64,000 nt of DNA from JALQUO01 sp964529685 (GCA_964529685.1 CAZGZC010000001.1:124001-188000), one strand, 5' to 3'; counted from the first letter of the stretch, positions 8,900 through 18,001 are shown. Numbers and translations: made by a program. The notes: a model not told the origin generated them from the sequence alone.

Positions 8900-9628
8900 A
8901 TGTGTGACTGTGGAAGTAGCGTATCACAGGTTATATCAAGTGATATAAGCACGCTAGAGTTGATTTTTAACATTATAATTTTTGGTCTAACAAGCAGTTT
9001 TACGCACTGTATCGGTATGTGTAGCGGAATCGCTATTGGGCAATCAGCTACAAGGATGATTGAGAGGAATGTTTCATTTCTACAAAAGGTTTTGTCTTGC
9101 ATATCGTGGGAGTATTATATAGGGAAAGCAATGACTTATACTCTGTTAACTCTTTTTATCATGAAGATTGGCACTTTCTTTGAGTCCAATAGTATATTTG
9201 AGGTTGTAAGATTTACATTGCTTCTAGTTGTAGTGATCTATCTTATTTTTTCTGGAATAAAAGTGATTTATAAAATCTCAGGTATATTTTTACCTGAGAT
9301 TGTATTATTTAAATCTTTTTACCAAAATTTTAATTTCTCATTTGTTTTATTTAACAATAAAATTCTATCTAGGATTGTGATTGGTATGTGCTTAGGACTG
9401 ATTCCATGTGGGCTTGTATATTCAGCGATTGGTATAATAGTTGGAGGTACTAAAAGCACAATAACAGCTGGGTTTATTGCATTTTTATTTGGTCTTACAA
9501 CTTTCCCCGGGCTATTTATTGTATCTTATGCTGGAAGTATTTTTTTCTATCGATATCAGCGACTTTTGAGCTTTTTATACCTATTTACAGTTGCGTGGAA
9601 TATTAAATTTCTTATTAGTATGATGTAA
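8900..9628 (+). CDS. TauE/SafE- or DsbD-like integral membrane protein (UreH-like)
   Basis: The 242-residue protein has about six hydrophobic segments. Two cysteine-bearing motifs in equivalent positions of two half-repeats, FTHCIGMCSG and LGLIPCGLVYSA, mark the DsbD_2/UreH-like branch of the family. Such proteins are annotated as sulfite exporters or as metal-handling factors linked to cytochrome oxidase maturation; the sequence does not decide. It begins one base after the bamB stop, so it is likely the last gene of that transcript. A cysteine-rich N-terminus (MCDCGSS) is unusual. Confidence 0.7.
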   Translation: MCDCGSSVSQVISSDISTLELIFNIIIFGLTSSFTHCIGMCSGIAIGQSATRMIERNVSFLQKVLSCISWEYYIGKAMTYTLLTLFIMKIGTFFESNSIFEVVRFTLLLVVVIYLIFSGIKVIYKISGIFLPEIVLFKSFYQNFNFSFVLFNNKILSRIVIGMCLGLIPCGLVYSAIGIIVGGTKSTITAGFIAFLFGLTTFPGLFIVSYAGSIFFYRYQRLLSFLYLFTVAWNIKFLISMM

Positions 9629-9634
9629 AAACTT

Positions 9635-9664
9635 GTTGACATTAAGTCAACACATTGTTATTAT
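9635..9664 (+). promoter_or_regulatory. Sigma-70 promoter with palindrome over the -35 box
   Basis: A perfect TTGACA (9636-9641) is followed after 17 bases by TATTAT (9659-9664), a near-consensus vegetative promoter about 40 bases upstream of the phosphomannomutase start. The -35 box lies inside the inverted repeat GTTGACATTAAGTCAAC (9635-9651; 6-bp arms, 5-bp spacer), which could be an operator. A regulator is inference only. This is the clearest promoter I found in the window. Confidence 0.6.
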
Positions 9665-9704
9665 TTATATATGCGCTGATTATATATCATAACTTGAGGG
9701 AAAT

Positions 9705-11117
9705 ATGTTTAATATAATTGATTTTAGATCTTCAATATTGAGATTAAGAAGTATCGTTAGAGCCTATGATATGCGTGGCACCATACCAGATGAACTAGAT
9801 GAAAAAGATGCTTTTGTTATGGGCCTGGTGTTGGGGAGATATTTCAGAAATTTAGTTCCAGATTTACTTACAGTTGTTGGAATGGATAATAGAGTGACTT
9901 CTTTTAATATTGCAAATGCTGTAATTGCTGGTTTAAATAGTTTAGATATTATCGTGAAGCAACTTGGGATTATGTCTACATCAAATTTTTATTATGAGAC
10001 TTTCATAAGTAATTTTGATGTAAATACACTTGGAATAATGGTGACTGCATCTCATAATCCTCATTCATACAACGGTTTTAAAATCGTCTTCAATTCAAAA
10101 ATTATTGATGGAGAAGCTATCTTAAAAATCATTGATCAATACGATATCGATAATGAGAAATCGGCAAATAGTGGGTATTTTGAATATCTTTTAAATAGGA
10201 GTGGTCTCGATAATTTCGGAGATGTGCAAGATCTTAATATTCTTTGGGATTGCAATAATGGAGCTATTCAACAACTTATAAGGGAATTAGTCACAAAACT
10301 TCCAACTAATAATACAATCATTGGTTGTGATCAATATATAAGTACTGCACCTGATCCAACAGATTTGTCCAATATAAATCGCGTAAAAAGCCTTATTAAT
10401 GGATACGATATAGCCTTTTGCTTTGATGGAGATGGAGATCGCTTATTAGTTATAATGAGTGATGGAAGAGTTTTGAGAGGTGATAAAATCTTACTGATAA
10501 TTGCAGCATATTTCGCTAGAAATGTTGGTAATCATAAAGCTGTTGTTGATATTAAAACAAGCAGTAGTGTAGTCAATCAGTTAAAAAAGCTTGGATTTGA
10601 GGTTATTATTCAGAAAACCGGCCATTCATTTATCAAGAGGATGATGTGTGATAAACAGGCTATAATTGGCGGAGAAGTTAGCGGTCATATATTTTTCAAG
10701 TTTATCGAATTTGATGGGACTTATATAGCTTATGATGATGCGTTACTTGCAGCTTGCTATCTTATAAAAATCCTGCTGAATGAAAAGCATTTTTTCCAAA
10801 ATGTAATTAATAAAATACCAGAAAGCTTGACTGAATACGATGTGAAAGTTTACTGCAATAGGGATATACAACAACTTTTGATTGCACAATTAAAAAAAGA
10901 ATTACAAGATAAACAGTCGCATTTTATTGATATTGATGGTGTAAAGTATGAAAATGAGACTGGTTGGTGGTTAGTTAGACAATCTAATACTGAAAAGGCT
11001 TTAATAATATGTATGGAAGGTAATAATGAAGAAGAATTTGAAAAAATTAGCTTATATGTCGAAGAAAAGCTAAAGTTATATAACTTGAAATTACCAAAAA
11101 AGAACCTTGACAATTGA
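9705..11117 (+). CDS. Phosphomannomutase/phosphoglucomutase
   Basis: This 470-residue member of the alpha-D-phosphohexomutase family has the phosphoserine loop TASHNPHSYNG (S116), the metal-binding DGDGDR (241-246), the sugar-binding GGEVSGH (322-328), and a C-terminal phosphate-binding block near the end. It interconverts hexose 1- and 6-phosphates for surface polysaccharide or lipopolysaccharide precursors. Which sugar is preferred cannot be read from sequence. A good ribosome site (gaggga) precedes the ATG and a strong promoter lies just upstream. The next gene, pepA, follows after 51 bases. Confidence 0.92.
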   Translation: MFNIIDFRSSILRLRSIVRAYDMRGTIPDELDEKDAFVMGLVLGRYFRNLVPDLLTVVGMDNRVTSFNIANAVIAGLNSLDIIVKQLGIMSTSNFYYETFISNFDVNTLGIMVTASHNPHSYNGFKIVFNSKIIDGEAILKIIDQYDIDNEKSANSGYFEYLLNRSGLDNFGDVQDLNILWDCNNGAIQQLIRELVTKLPTNNTIIGCDQYISTAPDPTDLSNINRVKSLINGYDIAFCFDGDGDRLLVIMSDGRVLRGDKILLIIAAYFARNVGNHKAVVDIKTSSSVVNQLKKLGFEVIIQKTGHSFIKRMMCDKQAIIGGEVSGHIFFKFIEFDGTYIAYDDALLAACYLIKILLNEKHFFQNVINKIPESLTEYDVKVYCNRDIQQLLIAQLKKELQDKQSHFIDIDGVKYENETGWWLVRQSNTEKALIICMEGNNEEEFEKISLYVEEKLKLYNLKLPKKNLDN

Positions 11118-11168
11118 GTTTTTTATAGATAATCAATCTGTGCACAATAACCAACAAATAAAATTACA

Positions 11169-12683
11169 ATGGAAATAAATTTTAAGTCAATACCAAAAGT
11201 ATTACAATCTAGAATAAGTGTTTTTCTAGTATCAAGCGAACTGAGGATTGGTAATACATTAGAAAAAATTGATTCCGAGAATAATGGCATGATAAAGAAA
11301 TTTCTTGACTCGGATAGCGCTTTCAAAGGTAAAGTTAGGAATATATCAAGTGTAATTTTAGGTAGAAATGGTGACACTATTATATTAGTTGGACTTGGTG
11401 ATTTAAATAAAATCGATAGGAAAACTCTCAATGGTATTGGTGCTGCAATAACTAATAAAGTTAATAAGCGAAGAAGCGAAGAATGCGATGTTTTTATCGA
11501 TGGCTTTAATGCAAATAATATTACTGAAGACGTTTGCGCAAGCTATATTGCAGAAGGTATAAAATTAAGAAATTACAAGTTTAATAAGTATTTTATAGAT
11601 AAAAAAGATGATCATAGGTTGTATTTGAACAGAGTAAATATATTAGTCAATCAGCCAGAAGTTGCAGCTAGAACTTTCGAAAAAATCGATATTATTCTTA
11701 ATGGAGTTAATTATACAAGAGATCTAGTTACAGAGCCAGGAAATGTTATCTATCCTGAGAGTTTTGCTAATAAATGTTTAGAATTATCTAGCTTAGGTTT
11801 AAAAGTTCGTGTGCTAGATGAGAAGGAAATGAAAAATTTAGGTATGGGATCACTACTTGGGGTTGCACAAGGTAGCGTGAATAGACCAAAACTAGTTGCT
11901 CTCGAATGGTGGGGGGATCCAAAAGGTAAAGATATAGTTCCACTTGCAGTTGTAGGAAAAGGCGTTACTTTTGATACTGGTGGAATAAATTTAAAGGGAT
12001 CAAGTCATATTGCTGACATGAAGTATGATATGGCTGGTGCTGGAGTTGTGGCTGGGCTAATGAAGGCTCTCGCTGAATCAAAATCACCGAAAAATGTTAT
12101 TGGATTTCTAGGTCTAGTTGAAAATATGCCATCTGGTACAGCACAGAGACCAAGCGATGTTGTAAAATCTATGGCAGGACAAACAATTGAAGTTGATAAT
12201 ACAGATGCTGAAGGGCGACTAGTTTTGGCTGATGTGATATGGTTCGCGCAGATTGAGTACAAATGTAATATAATCATAGATTTAGCAACTTTAACTGGAG
12301 CTGTAGTTGTAGCCTTGGGTGACGAGTTTGCTGGTCTATTTTCTAATAGTGATGAGCTGTCAAAAAATCTCATAAATGCTGGAAATGATGTGAATGAGCT
12401 TCTTTGGAGGTTGCCTCTCACAGAGCATTATGATAGACGAATAAATTCTGAGATCGCTGATGTTCGTAACACAGGTCGTGTTGCCGGATGTGCAAGTTCA
12501 ATAACAGCAGCACACTTTTTACAGCGCTTTCTAGTTGATAAAAACAATCATTGGGCTCATTTAGATATTGCCGGAACAACTTGGAGTGATAATGGAGAAT
12601 TAACTTATGGATTGAAGGGTGCAACTGGATATGGAGTACGACTTCTGGAACATTATATCAATAACTACTATAAACCTTTATAG
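11169..12683 (+). CDS. pepA: Leucyl aminopeptidase (M17, cytosol aminopeptidase)
   Basis: At 504 residues this is a full-length M17 aminopeptidase. The C-terminal catalytic domain shows the metal-binding blocks VGKGVTFDTGGINLK and KYDMAGAGVV and the signature NTDAEGR (344-350). It releases N-terminal residues from peptides in the cytoplasm; some relatives also bind DNA. The N-terminal macro-like domain is more divergent. The 3' end overlaps the convergent coaD gene by 16 bases, leaving no spacer for a terminator. Confidence 0.95.
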   Translation: MEINFKSIPKVLQSRISVFLVSSELRIGNTLEKIDSENNGMIKKFLDSDSAFKGKVRNISSVILGRNGDTIILVGLGDLNKIDRKTLNGIGAAITNKVNKRRSEECDVFIDGFNANNITEDVCASYIAEGIKLRNYKFNKYFIDKKDDHRLYLNRVNILVNQPEVAARTFEKIDIILNGVNYTRDLVTEPGNVIYPESFANKCLELSSLGLKVRVLDEKEMKNLGMGSLLGVAQGSVNRPKLVALEWWGDPKGKDIVPLAVVGKGVTFDTGGINLKGSSHIADMKYDMAGAGVVAGLMKALAESKSPKNVIGFLGLVENMPSGTAQRPSDVVKSMAGQTIEVDNTDAEGRLVLADVIWFAQIEYKCNIIIDLATLTGAVVVALGDEFAGLFSNSDELSKNLINAGNDVNELLWRLPLTEHYDRRINSEIADVRNTGRVAGCASSITAAHFLQRFLVDKNNHWAHLDIAGTTWSDNGELTYGLKGATGYGVRLLEHYINNYYKPL

Positions 12684-13165
12684 GAATAGAGTTTTTTGAG
12701 TCTTCTCTCAACATGTTGTTGTACAAGTTCACTCACACAACCACCCAATCTTGCAATTTCTCTGACAAAAGATGATGAAATAAAGTTTTCTTTTTCAGTG
12801 GCTGGTAAAAAGATTGTTTCTATCGATTCATTAAGTTTTTTATTCATATAGGCCATCTTAAATTCATATTCGAAATCAGATAAAGCACGCATACCCCTAA
12901 TGATGACTTTTACGTCATTTGTTTCTGCAAAATTCACTAATAATCCCGAAAATGGCATTACAGATATATTTTCTTTGTTAGATAAACCAGTTATAATTGC
13001 TTCTTCCATCATATTCAGTCTATCTCCAAGTGGAAATAAAGTATTTTTTAACGTATCGCCTGCAACTCCAACAATAAGTTTACTACATAAAGTTGAAGCT
13101 CGACGAATTATTTCAATATGACTTTTTGTTACGGGATCGAAGGTGCCAGGATATATTGCAATCAT
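12668..13165 (-). CDS. coaD: Pantetheine-phosphate adenylyltransferase
   Basis: The 165-residue protein has the nucleotidyltransferase start IAIYPGTFDPVT and the blocks VIIRGMRALSDFEYEF and FISSSFVREIARLGG. It transfers AMP from ATP to 4'-phosphopantetheine in CoA synthesis. One oddity is that the usual T-x-G-H turn reads TKSH, a glycine-to-serine change in the HxGH-type ATP-binding motif. The ATG overlaps the stop of the upstream MazG-like gene (ATGA-type), so it is translated in an operon with that gene and the flagellar rod-binding gene. Its end overlaps pepA. Confidence 0.93.
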   Translation of the reverse strand: MIAIYPGTFDPVTKSHIEIIRRASTLCSKLIVGVAGDTLKNTLFPLGDRLNMMEEAIITGLSNKENISVMPFSGLLVNFAETNDVKVIIRGMRALSDFEYEFKMAYMNKKLNESIETIFLPATEKENFISSSFVREIARLGGCVSELVQQHVERRLKKLYSYKGL

Positions 13166-13722
13166 TGAATTAATGGATATTTCTCAGGTTGATTTCTAAA
13201 ATATTGTATAGCATTATGATTTCTTGAGTTGATCTCAACATACTTAGCAAAAATACCAAGTAAAAAACCACCAAATTTTTCGTTTTTAGTAATCCTGGCA
13301 TCAGTAATTTTTGCTGTTGCGATATAAAAATGACGACTAATATTATAAAGAATTTGCTCTATATCAGAAAAATCTTGCTGATAATTTTCTAAAAAATCAT
13401 CTCTTTGTACAGCTTTTAGTAAATTTTTAAATGCTGAATTGTTAAAACAAATTCTAAACCTATCAATATTGACCTTTTCATATTTCAGCAATCGATGCAT
13501 GAACTCCAACACATCATGCACATCACATAATTCTGACAAGATTTCATAGCTAGATTGTGCTAATAACAACTCTTGTACCTCTTCAAGTAACTTACTTTTA
13601 AGAGCAAAGATTCGATTGCTGCTATCGAGAATCTTATAATATAGCTTAACACCTTTTTGCTCAAGTTCATTCGGCACTTTATCACGCACCAATTTATCAA
13701 ATTTAAATTTAAGCGTTGACAT
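13162..13722 (-). CDS. MazG-like nucleoside triphosphate pyrophosphohydrolase
   Basis: The N-terminal ~100 of 186 residues match the PRA-PH/MazG all-alpha pyrophosphatase fold: FKFDKLVRDKVPNELEQKG, then the acidic helix KSKLLEEVQELL with its E-E-x-x-E pattern, and ELCDVHDVLEF supplying the second metal-binding helix. Such proteins hydrolyse non-canonical NTPs (house-cleaning). The C-terminal ~85 residues are helical and unassigned. It overlaps flgJ-like by 14 bases upstream and coaD by four downstream. An enzymatic role is likely; the substrate is unknown. Confidence 0.65.
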   Translation of the reverse strand: MSTLKFKFDKLVRDKVPNELEQKGVKLYYKILDSSNRIFALKSKLLEEVQELLLAQSSYEILSELCDVHDVLEFMHRLLKYEKVNIDRFRICFNNSAFKNLLKAVQRDDFLENYQQDFSDIEQILYNISRHFYIATAKITDARITKNEKFGGFLLGIFAKYVEINSRNHNAIQYFRNQPEKYPLIQ

Positions 13723-14014
13723 CTAAAATCCGATTTAAATTTTCATCTTTGCAGTACCTGTCAAACGTTGAATTTGTCAATTGAAATCTATCGCTCATTG
13801 CTTTGCCATATTCATTTAGTAAGAAATCTCTGAAAATCTTTTCACTTTCTCCAGCACCAAAAGAGCCATCATTTACCTTTAGAACATCAACTGTATTATA
13901 CATCAACTTAAGGAAATGAGATATATAAAATCCATTAAGTTCTTTAATAGTTTTTGTTTTATTAGTTTCTGCGTAAAGCTGTGATACACTATATTGAAAA
14001 TCTGTATTAATCAT
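13709..14014 (-). CDS. Flagellar rod-binding protein, FlgJ N-terminal domain type
   Basis: This 101-residue protein matches the rod-binding domain (PF10135) of FlgJ. The diagnostic run is HFLKLMYNTVDVLKVNDGSF, then FGAGESEKIFRDFLLNEYGKAM, equivalent to the F-x-x-M-L/K-x-M and G-G-x-x-E-x-x-x-x-x-x-L-x-x-Y motifs of the family. As in other alphaproteobacteria there is no muramidase domain. It would cap or chaperone rod assembly in the periplasm. It is the first gene of a three-gene overlapping operon with mazG-like and coaD, far from the other flagellar genes. Confidence 0.7.
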   Translation of the reverse strand: MINTDFQYSVSQLYAETNKTKTIKELNGFYISHFLKLMYNTVDVLKVNDGSFGAGESEKIFRDFLLNEYGKAMSDRFQLTNSTFDRYCKDENLNRILDVNA

Positions 14015-14124
14015 TGCACATAGTTCAAAGTAATGAGCTAAAATATATTTTATATATTATAAGTACTTTTTATGGAAGATATTTCTGCAATTTATATTAT
14101 TGATAACATCAAATAAAAAAAAAT

Positions 14125-14748
14125 ATGGTTAAAATATGCACTAGTTGTAGCGATAAAAATAGTAGTCAAAAACTCTTTTGTGATGATTGTGGCAAGGTGT
14201 GTAAAATAAAACTTTTAGGTAAATTAGCATTTTTTTCGATCTTCAGTTTAGAACCTGCTGTTGATCTTGATAAGAAGATCCTTGATAAGAAGTATGCTGA
14301 GTTAATGAGTATGACTCATCCTGATAGGTTTATAAATTTCTCTGAAGATGCAAAATTAATAGCTGAAGCGAATGCAGCAATGATAAATGAAGCCTACAGT
14401 ATTCTTTCTTCTGAAATTGGAATTTGTGAATATATATTGAATAATATAAATGAGGGAAAAACATATGAAGTAATTGAAGACGAGAATGACTTCTTAACTG
14501 AGAAAATTGCATTATATGAAGAATTAGGAAGTATTGATTCAACTACTGGATATATGACTTTAAAAAATAAATTAGATACAATATATGTAAATAGAGTGGC
14601 TGATTTAAGAAATAATATTGCTAAACAGAATTGGGAGCACGCTAATAAGGACTTACAAAAATTAAAATTTATTATAAAATTATTTCAAGATTTAGAAAAA
14701 AATTCTCATTCTATGTTAGAAATTGATGAAAAAGTTCATAAAAAATGA
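14125..14748 (+). CDS. hscB: Fe-S cluster co-chaperone HscB with N-terminal zinc-finger
   Basis: The 207-residue J-protein has the HPD signature at 65-67 (MSMTHPDRFINFS) and the C-terminal HscB oligomerisation domain with GICEYILNN and EELGSIDST. It delivers the IscU scaffold to HscA. An extra N-terminus carries CxxC-10-CxxC (C5, C8, C19, C22), a likely zinc-binding finger like the one in the mitochondrial homologue and absent from E. coli HscB. The stop overlaps the hscA start (ATGA), so the pair is co-translated. Confidence 0.88.
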   Translation: MVKICTSCSDKNSSQKLFCDDCGKVCKIKLLGKLAFFSIFSLEPAVDLDKKILDKKYAELMSMTHPDRFINFSEDAKLIAEANAAMINEAYSILSSEIGICEYILNNINEGKTYEVIEDENDFLTEKIALYEELGSIDSTTGYMTLKNKLDTIYVNRVADLRNNIAKQNWEHANKDLQKLKFIIKLFQDLEKNSHSMLEIDEKVHKK

Positions 14749-16202
14749 CATTATATCAAATATCAGAACCATCATCAGTAGTAAATGAGATAACAGTTGG
14801 AATAGATTTAGGAACAACAAATTCACTCATAGGCTGCTTTGATGGCGATATTATAAAAATTATTCCAGATCAATACAACTTAAGCGGGATTGTTCCATCA
14901 GTTATATCATATGATGGAAAAAGAATATTTGTTGGGCATGAAGCATTCGAGAATGGTGAAATAATTAGATCAGTTAAACGACTTATTGGTAAAGGATTAC
15001 AGGATACAATTGATAGTATATATAATATAGATCATGAAGAATCTTCAAATGAGTTACTAAAGTTAAAATTAGGAGAAAAATCTCTATCTCCGATTGAAAT
15101 ATCGGCTGAAATACTTAAATATCTCAAAAGAAATGCAGAAGAATTTACTGAAAAAAAAGTAACAAAAGCAGTTATAACTGTTCCAGCTCATTTTGATGAT
15201 GCAGCCAGAAATGCAACTAAAGATGCAGCAAAAATGGTAGGTCTACACGTTTTAAGGATATTAAATGAGCCAACAGCAGCTGCGATCGCTTATGGCTTGA
15301 ATACCGAACACGATGAAATAATTTTAGTCTATGATCTTGGCGGCGGTACATTCGATATTTCAATCTTAAAGCGAAATAATGGAATAATGGTTGTAGTTGC
15401 TACAGGTGGTGATAATAAACTTGGTGGCGATGATTTTGATTTAGAAATACTTAAATTACTCTACCAAAAAGCGAATCATTCTAGTTATGATTTAAAAAAT
15501 ATACAATTTGCAATTGATATAAAAAAATACTTAACAGAAAACACAACTTGGAATGGAGATTTCTTAGGTAAACAAATAACAGTCGCTAGGACAGAAATAG
15601 TCAAAGCTTGCCAGGTACTTATAGATAGAACAATTAGAATTACAATGGATGTTTTATTCGCTGCAAAGTTAAAAGAAGTCTCACAAGTCATATTAGCAGG
15701 CGGAGCAACCAGAATGCCAATAATTCAATCTACAATTGAAAAATTGTTTGGGAAAAAACCTCTAAACAACATAAATCCAGATCAAGTAGTAGTTATTGGC
15801 GCTACATTACAAGCGAAGGCTTTGACACAAGGTGGACAACTTTTAGTTGATGTAGTACCCCTATCGCTAGGTATAGAACTACTGGGAGGGATAGTCGAGA
15901 CAATCGTAGCGCGAAACACACCTATCCCAACTATAATTAAGAAATATTATACAACTTACAAAGATAATCAAACAGGTTTCAAAATCCATGTAGTCCAGGG
16001 GGATGGTAGTACAACTGCAACTTGCAGATCTCTCGCTAAATTTGAACTGAGCGGACTTCCACAAAAGTCAGCAGGAGAAGTCAAATTAGAGATTGTATTT
16101 AAAGTTGATGCAGATGGCATACTCGTTGTGAGCGCAACGGAGCTAGAATCAGGAACATCATGTGAAATAGAAGTTAAACCATCATATGGATTAAACACAT
16201 AG
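14745..16202 (+). CDS. hscA: Hsp70-type Fe-S chaperone HscA, truncated after the beta substrate domain
   Basis: The nucleotide-binding domain is complete: VGIDLGTTNSLIG, VPAHFDDAARNATKDAA, VYDLGGGTFDISIL and ILAGGATRMPIIQ. The beta-sandwich substrate domain follows, ending with the conserved KVDADGILVVSATELESGT. At 485 residues, however, the protein stops right after VKPSYGLNT, where HscA normally continues for ~110-130 residues as the helical lid. HscA binds the LPPVK motif of IscU to help transfer Fe-S clusters. The truncation may be a recent nonsense change, because sequence downstream is decayed, or a lidless but working chaperone. Confidence 0.87.
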   Translation: MTLYQISEPSSVVNEITVGIDLGTTNSLIGCFDGDIIKIIPDQYNLSGIVPSVISYDGKRIFVGHEAFENGEIIRSVKRLIGKGLQDTIDSIYNIDHEESSNELLKLKLGEKSLSPIEISAEILKYLKRNAEEFTEKKVTKAVITVPAHFDDAARNATKDAAKMVGLHVLRILNEPTAAAIAYGLNTEHDEIILVYDLGGGTFDISILKRNNGIMVVVATGGDNKLGGDDFDLEILKLLYQKANHSSYDLKNIQFAIDIKKYLTENTTWNGDFLGKQITVARTEIVKACQVLIDRTIRITMDVLFAAKLKEVSQVILAGGATRMPIIQSTIEKLFGKKPLNNINPDQVVVIGATLQAKALTQGGQLLVDVVPLSLGIELLGGIVETIVARNTPIPTIIKKYYTTYKDNQTGFKIHVVQGDGSTTATCRSLAKFELSGLPQKSAGEVKLEIVFKVDADGILVVSATELESGTSCEIEVKPSYGLNT

Positions 16203-16233
16203 TTGTTTTAATTTAATCTTGAAACAGAATTAA

Positions 16234-16783
16234 AAAACACTGCTAAGAACCTTGATTAAGATTAAAAATCAAGAATTTAGATCACTTGATGATTTACCAC
16301 AAGATATTGATTATATAATAGGTGCAGATGGAGCACATAGCAAAGTTCGGAAAATAGTATGTAACTCCGAGGATAATGATGCAGATAGAAAAACTCTACA
16401 ATACGTTGTAGAGATGAAATATGATGCAAATTTATAGGCATCTGCGGCGATGCCGCTGGTGCCGTACCATACTTTAGAGCGCTAAATGGAGGAATGGAAA
16501 GAGCTTCGATACTGGGGCGAATGGTTGCAGATAATATAAAAGATGGTGGCGATAAATCAAAACTTTCAGAAAAATATAATCATAAGATGTATACTGCGCT
16601 AGAATGGGAAATTATCCGTGCAATTTTAAAGACTTAATTCTAAAAATGGTGAAGTGCTGGATATATATAAGTAATTGTGTACCGTGGCAGGTGAATAAAT
16701 GGACAAAGCATGACAGAACTAACCTACAAAATGAGAATTTATTTCAGGATTTAGATGGAGATAAACAACTAATTCAAGTCTAA
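16234..16783 (+). pseudogene. FAD-dependent monooxygenase, broken in at least three frames
   Basis: Three pieces are visible. Piece one (16234-16434) contains DYIIGADGAHSKVRKIV, the DG fingerprint of FAD aromatic hydroxylases. Piece two (16437-16637), in another frame, starts with GDAAGAVPYFRALNGGME, the second FAD-binding GD motif. Piece three (roughly 16679-16783) reads VPWQVNKWTKHDRTN and ends in TAA inside the 3' end of the convergent MFS gene. The N-terminal GxGxxG region and the middle are missing. It is a clear pseudogene; the original substrate is unknown. Confidence 0.8.
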
Positions 16784-18001
16784 TGCAATATTCTTGTCAA
16801 ATTTTACAACAAGAGGCAGTAACATTATTGCCATCACTAGACCAATTAGCAGTGGTATAATACCACTTTGAATTGCTCCAGCTGAATAAACACTACCATC
16901 TAAAGTATTATTTCTCATGATAAGATTACCAATAATGCTATGGTAAATACTACCAAAAATCATCACAATCATATTAGCAACTGCAGTTCCAGTTGTAACA
17001 AGTTTCTTTCCAGCTAACAAAGCAGCCTTAGACATTACAACTATTTGGTATGCACATACAACCCCAATAATAAATAGCACTGCAAGCATAAGTTGAACCT
17101 CCTCACTATTACCCCAAATAATCCAACAAAAAGATACGATCATAACTAGAGATGATCCGCCTATAATTGAATAATACTTCTGAGTCTTCTCAGTAATAAT
17201 CCCAATAACAGAACAGCCAATACACATACCAAGGAAAATCATCGATGGTGCAAGGATCGCATCACTATCAGACCAACAATGTATAATCTTAAAAGTCATA
17301 ACACTCCAACCATCAACAAAGCCTTCCATAGGCCCAACCATCAAACCACCTACAACTGCAAGTAAAATTAATGCTTTATTTTGAAATATTTTCTTCATAT
17401 CAGATACAACTGCAGATATACTAATATTCTCATTATTATTACTTGCAAACTTCTTTGGAAGTAATAAATAAGCAGCAATAGCTATACAGCCACCGATAGC
17501 AATCAGTAACTGTATGGTAGAGTCAAAACCAATATTACTCATAAGTATAGCAAGAGGCTTGCCACCATAGATAGCGCCTAATAATCCAATAGTCACGGCA
17601 ATACCAAGCATTTTACTTGACTGTTTTGACTCAAAATAGACAGAAATAACTTTAAAGAGCGATAAAATAGCACCAGCAGACCCAATTCCAGTCAGAATTC
17701 TACCTATAATTGCTAAATACCAATTATTAGTCATGAGAGATATCATTCCAAAACAGACCAAAGCAATCGTAAAAACTATCACTATTCTTGCATTATATCT
17801 ATCAATCGCTATACTGAGTGGTATACTTGCAGCTGTATAGCCTATATAATATACACCACAGAATGTTCCAAATTGTGCCGCATCAAGCCCTAATCTCATC
17901 ATAATCTCATTAGCGGAGATAGCTGGAATAACTCTTAGTGCATATTGATATGAATAAAAAAACGATAAAAGCAGCCAGATAACGAATCTTTTCGAGTACA
18001 T
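16769..18001 (-). CDS. Major facilitator superfamily transporter
   Basis: The 410-residue protein has about 12 hydrophobic segments and MFS hallmarks: IAIDRYNAR after helix 2 (a relative of the loop 2-3 G-x-x-x-D-R motif) and GRILTGIGSAGAILS in helix 4-5. Such carriers are common in intracellular bacteria for importing host metabolites; the substrate cannot be inferred. It is the last gene of the tsaE-NDUFA12-mlaD-MFS array, 46 bases after mlaD. Its stop overlaps a monooxygenase remnant on the other strand. Confidence 0.85.
   Translation of the reverse strand: MYSKRFVIWLLLSFFYSYQYALRVIPAISANEIMMRLGLDAAQFGTFCGVYYIGYTAASIPLSIAIDRYNARIVIVFTIALVCFGMISLMTNNWYLAIIGRILTGIGSAGAILSLFKVISVYFESKQSSKMLGIAVTIGLLGAIYGGKPLAILMSNIGFDSTIQLLIAIGGCIAIAAYLLLPKKFASNNNENISISAVVSDMKKIFQNKALILLAVVGGLMVGPMEGFVDGWSVMTFKIIHCWSDSDAILAPSMIFLGMCIGCSVIGIITEKTQKYYSIIGGSSLVMIVSFCWIIWGNSEEVQLMLAVLFIIGVVCAYQIVVMSKAALLAGKKLVTTGTAVANMIVMIFGSIYHSIIGNLIMRNNTLDGSVYSAGAIQSGIIPLLIGLVMAIMLLPLVVKFDKNIALDLN

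Noticed and set aside
12005..12421. 138-codon open frame antisense to pepA
   Set aside because: It mirrors the conserved catalytic domain of pepA and has no independent start context or domain.
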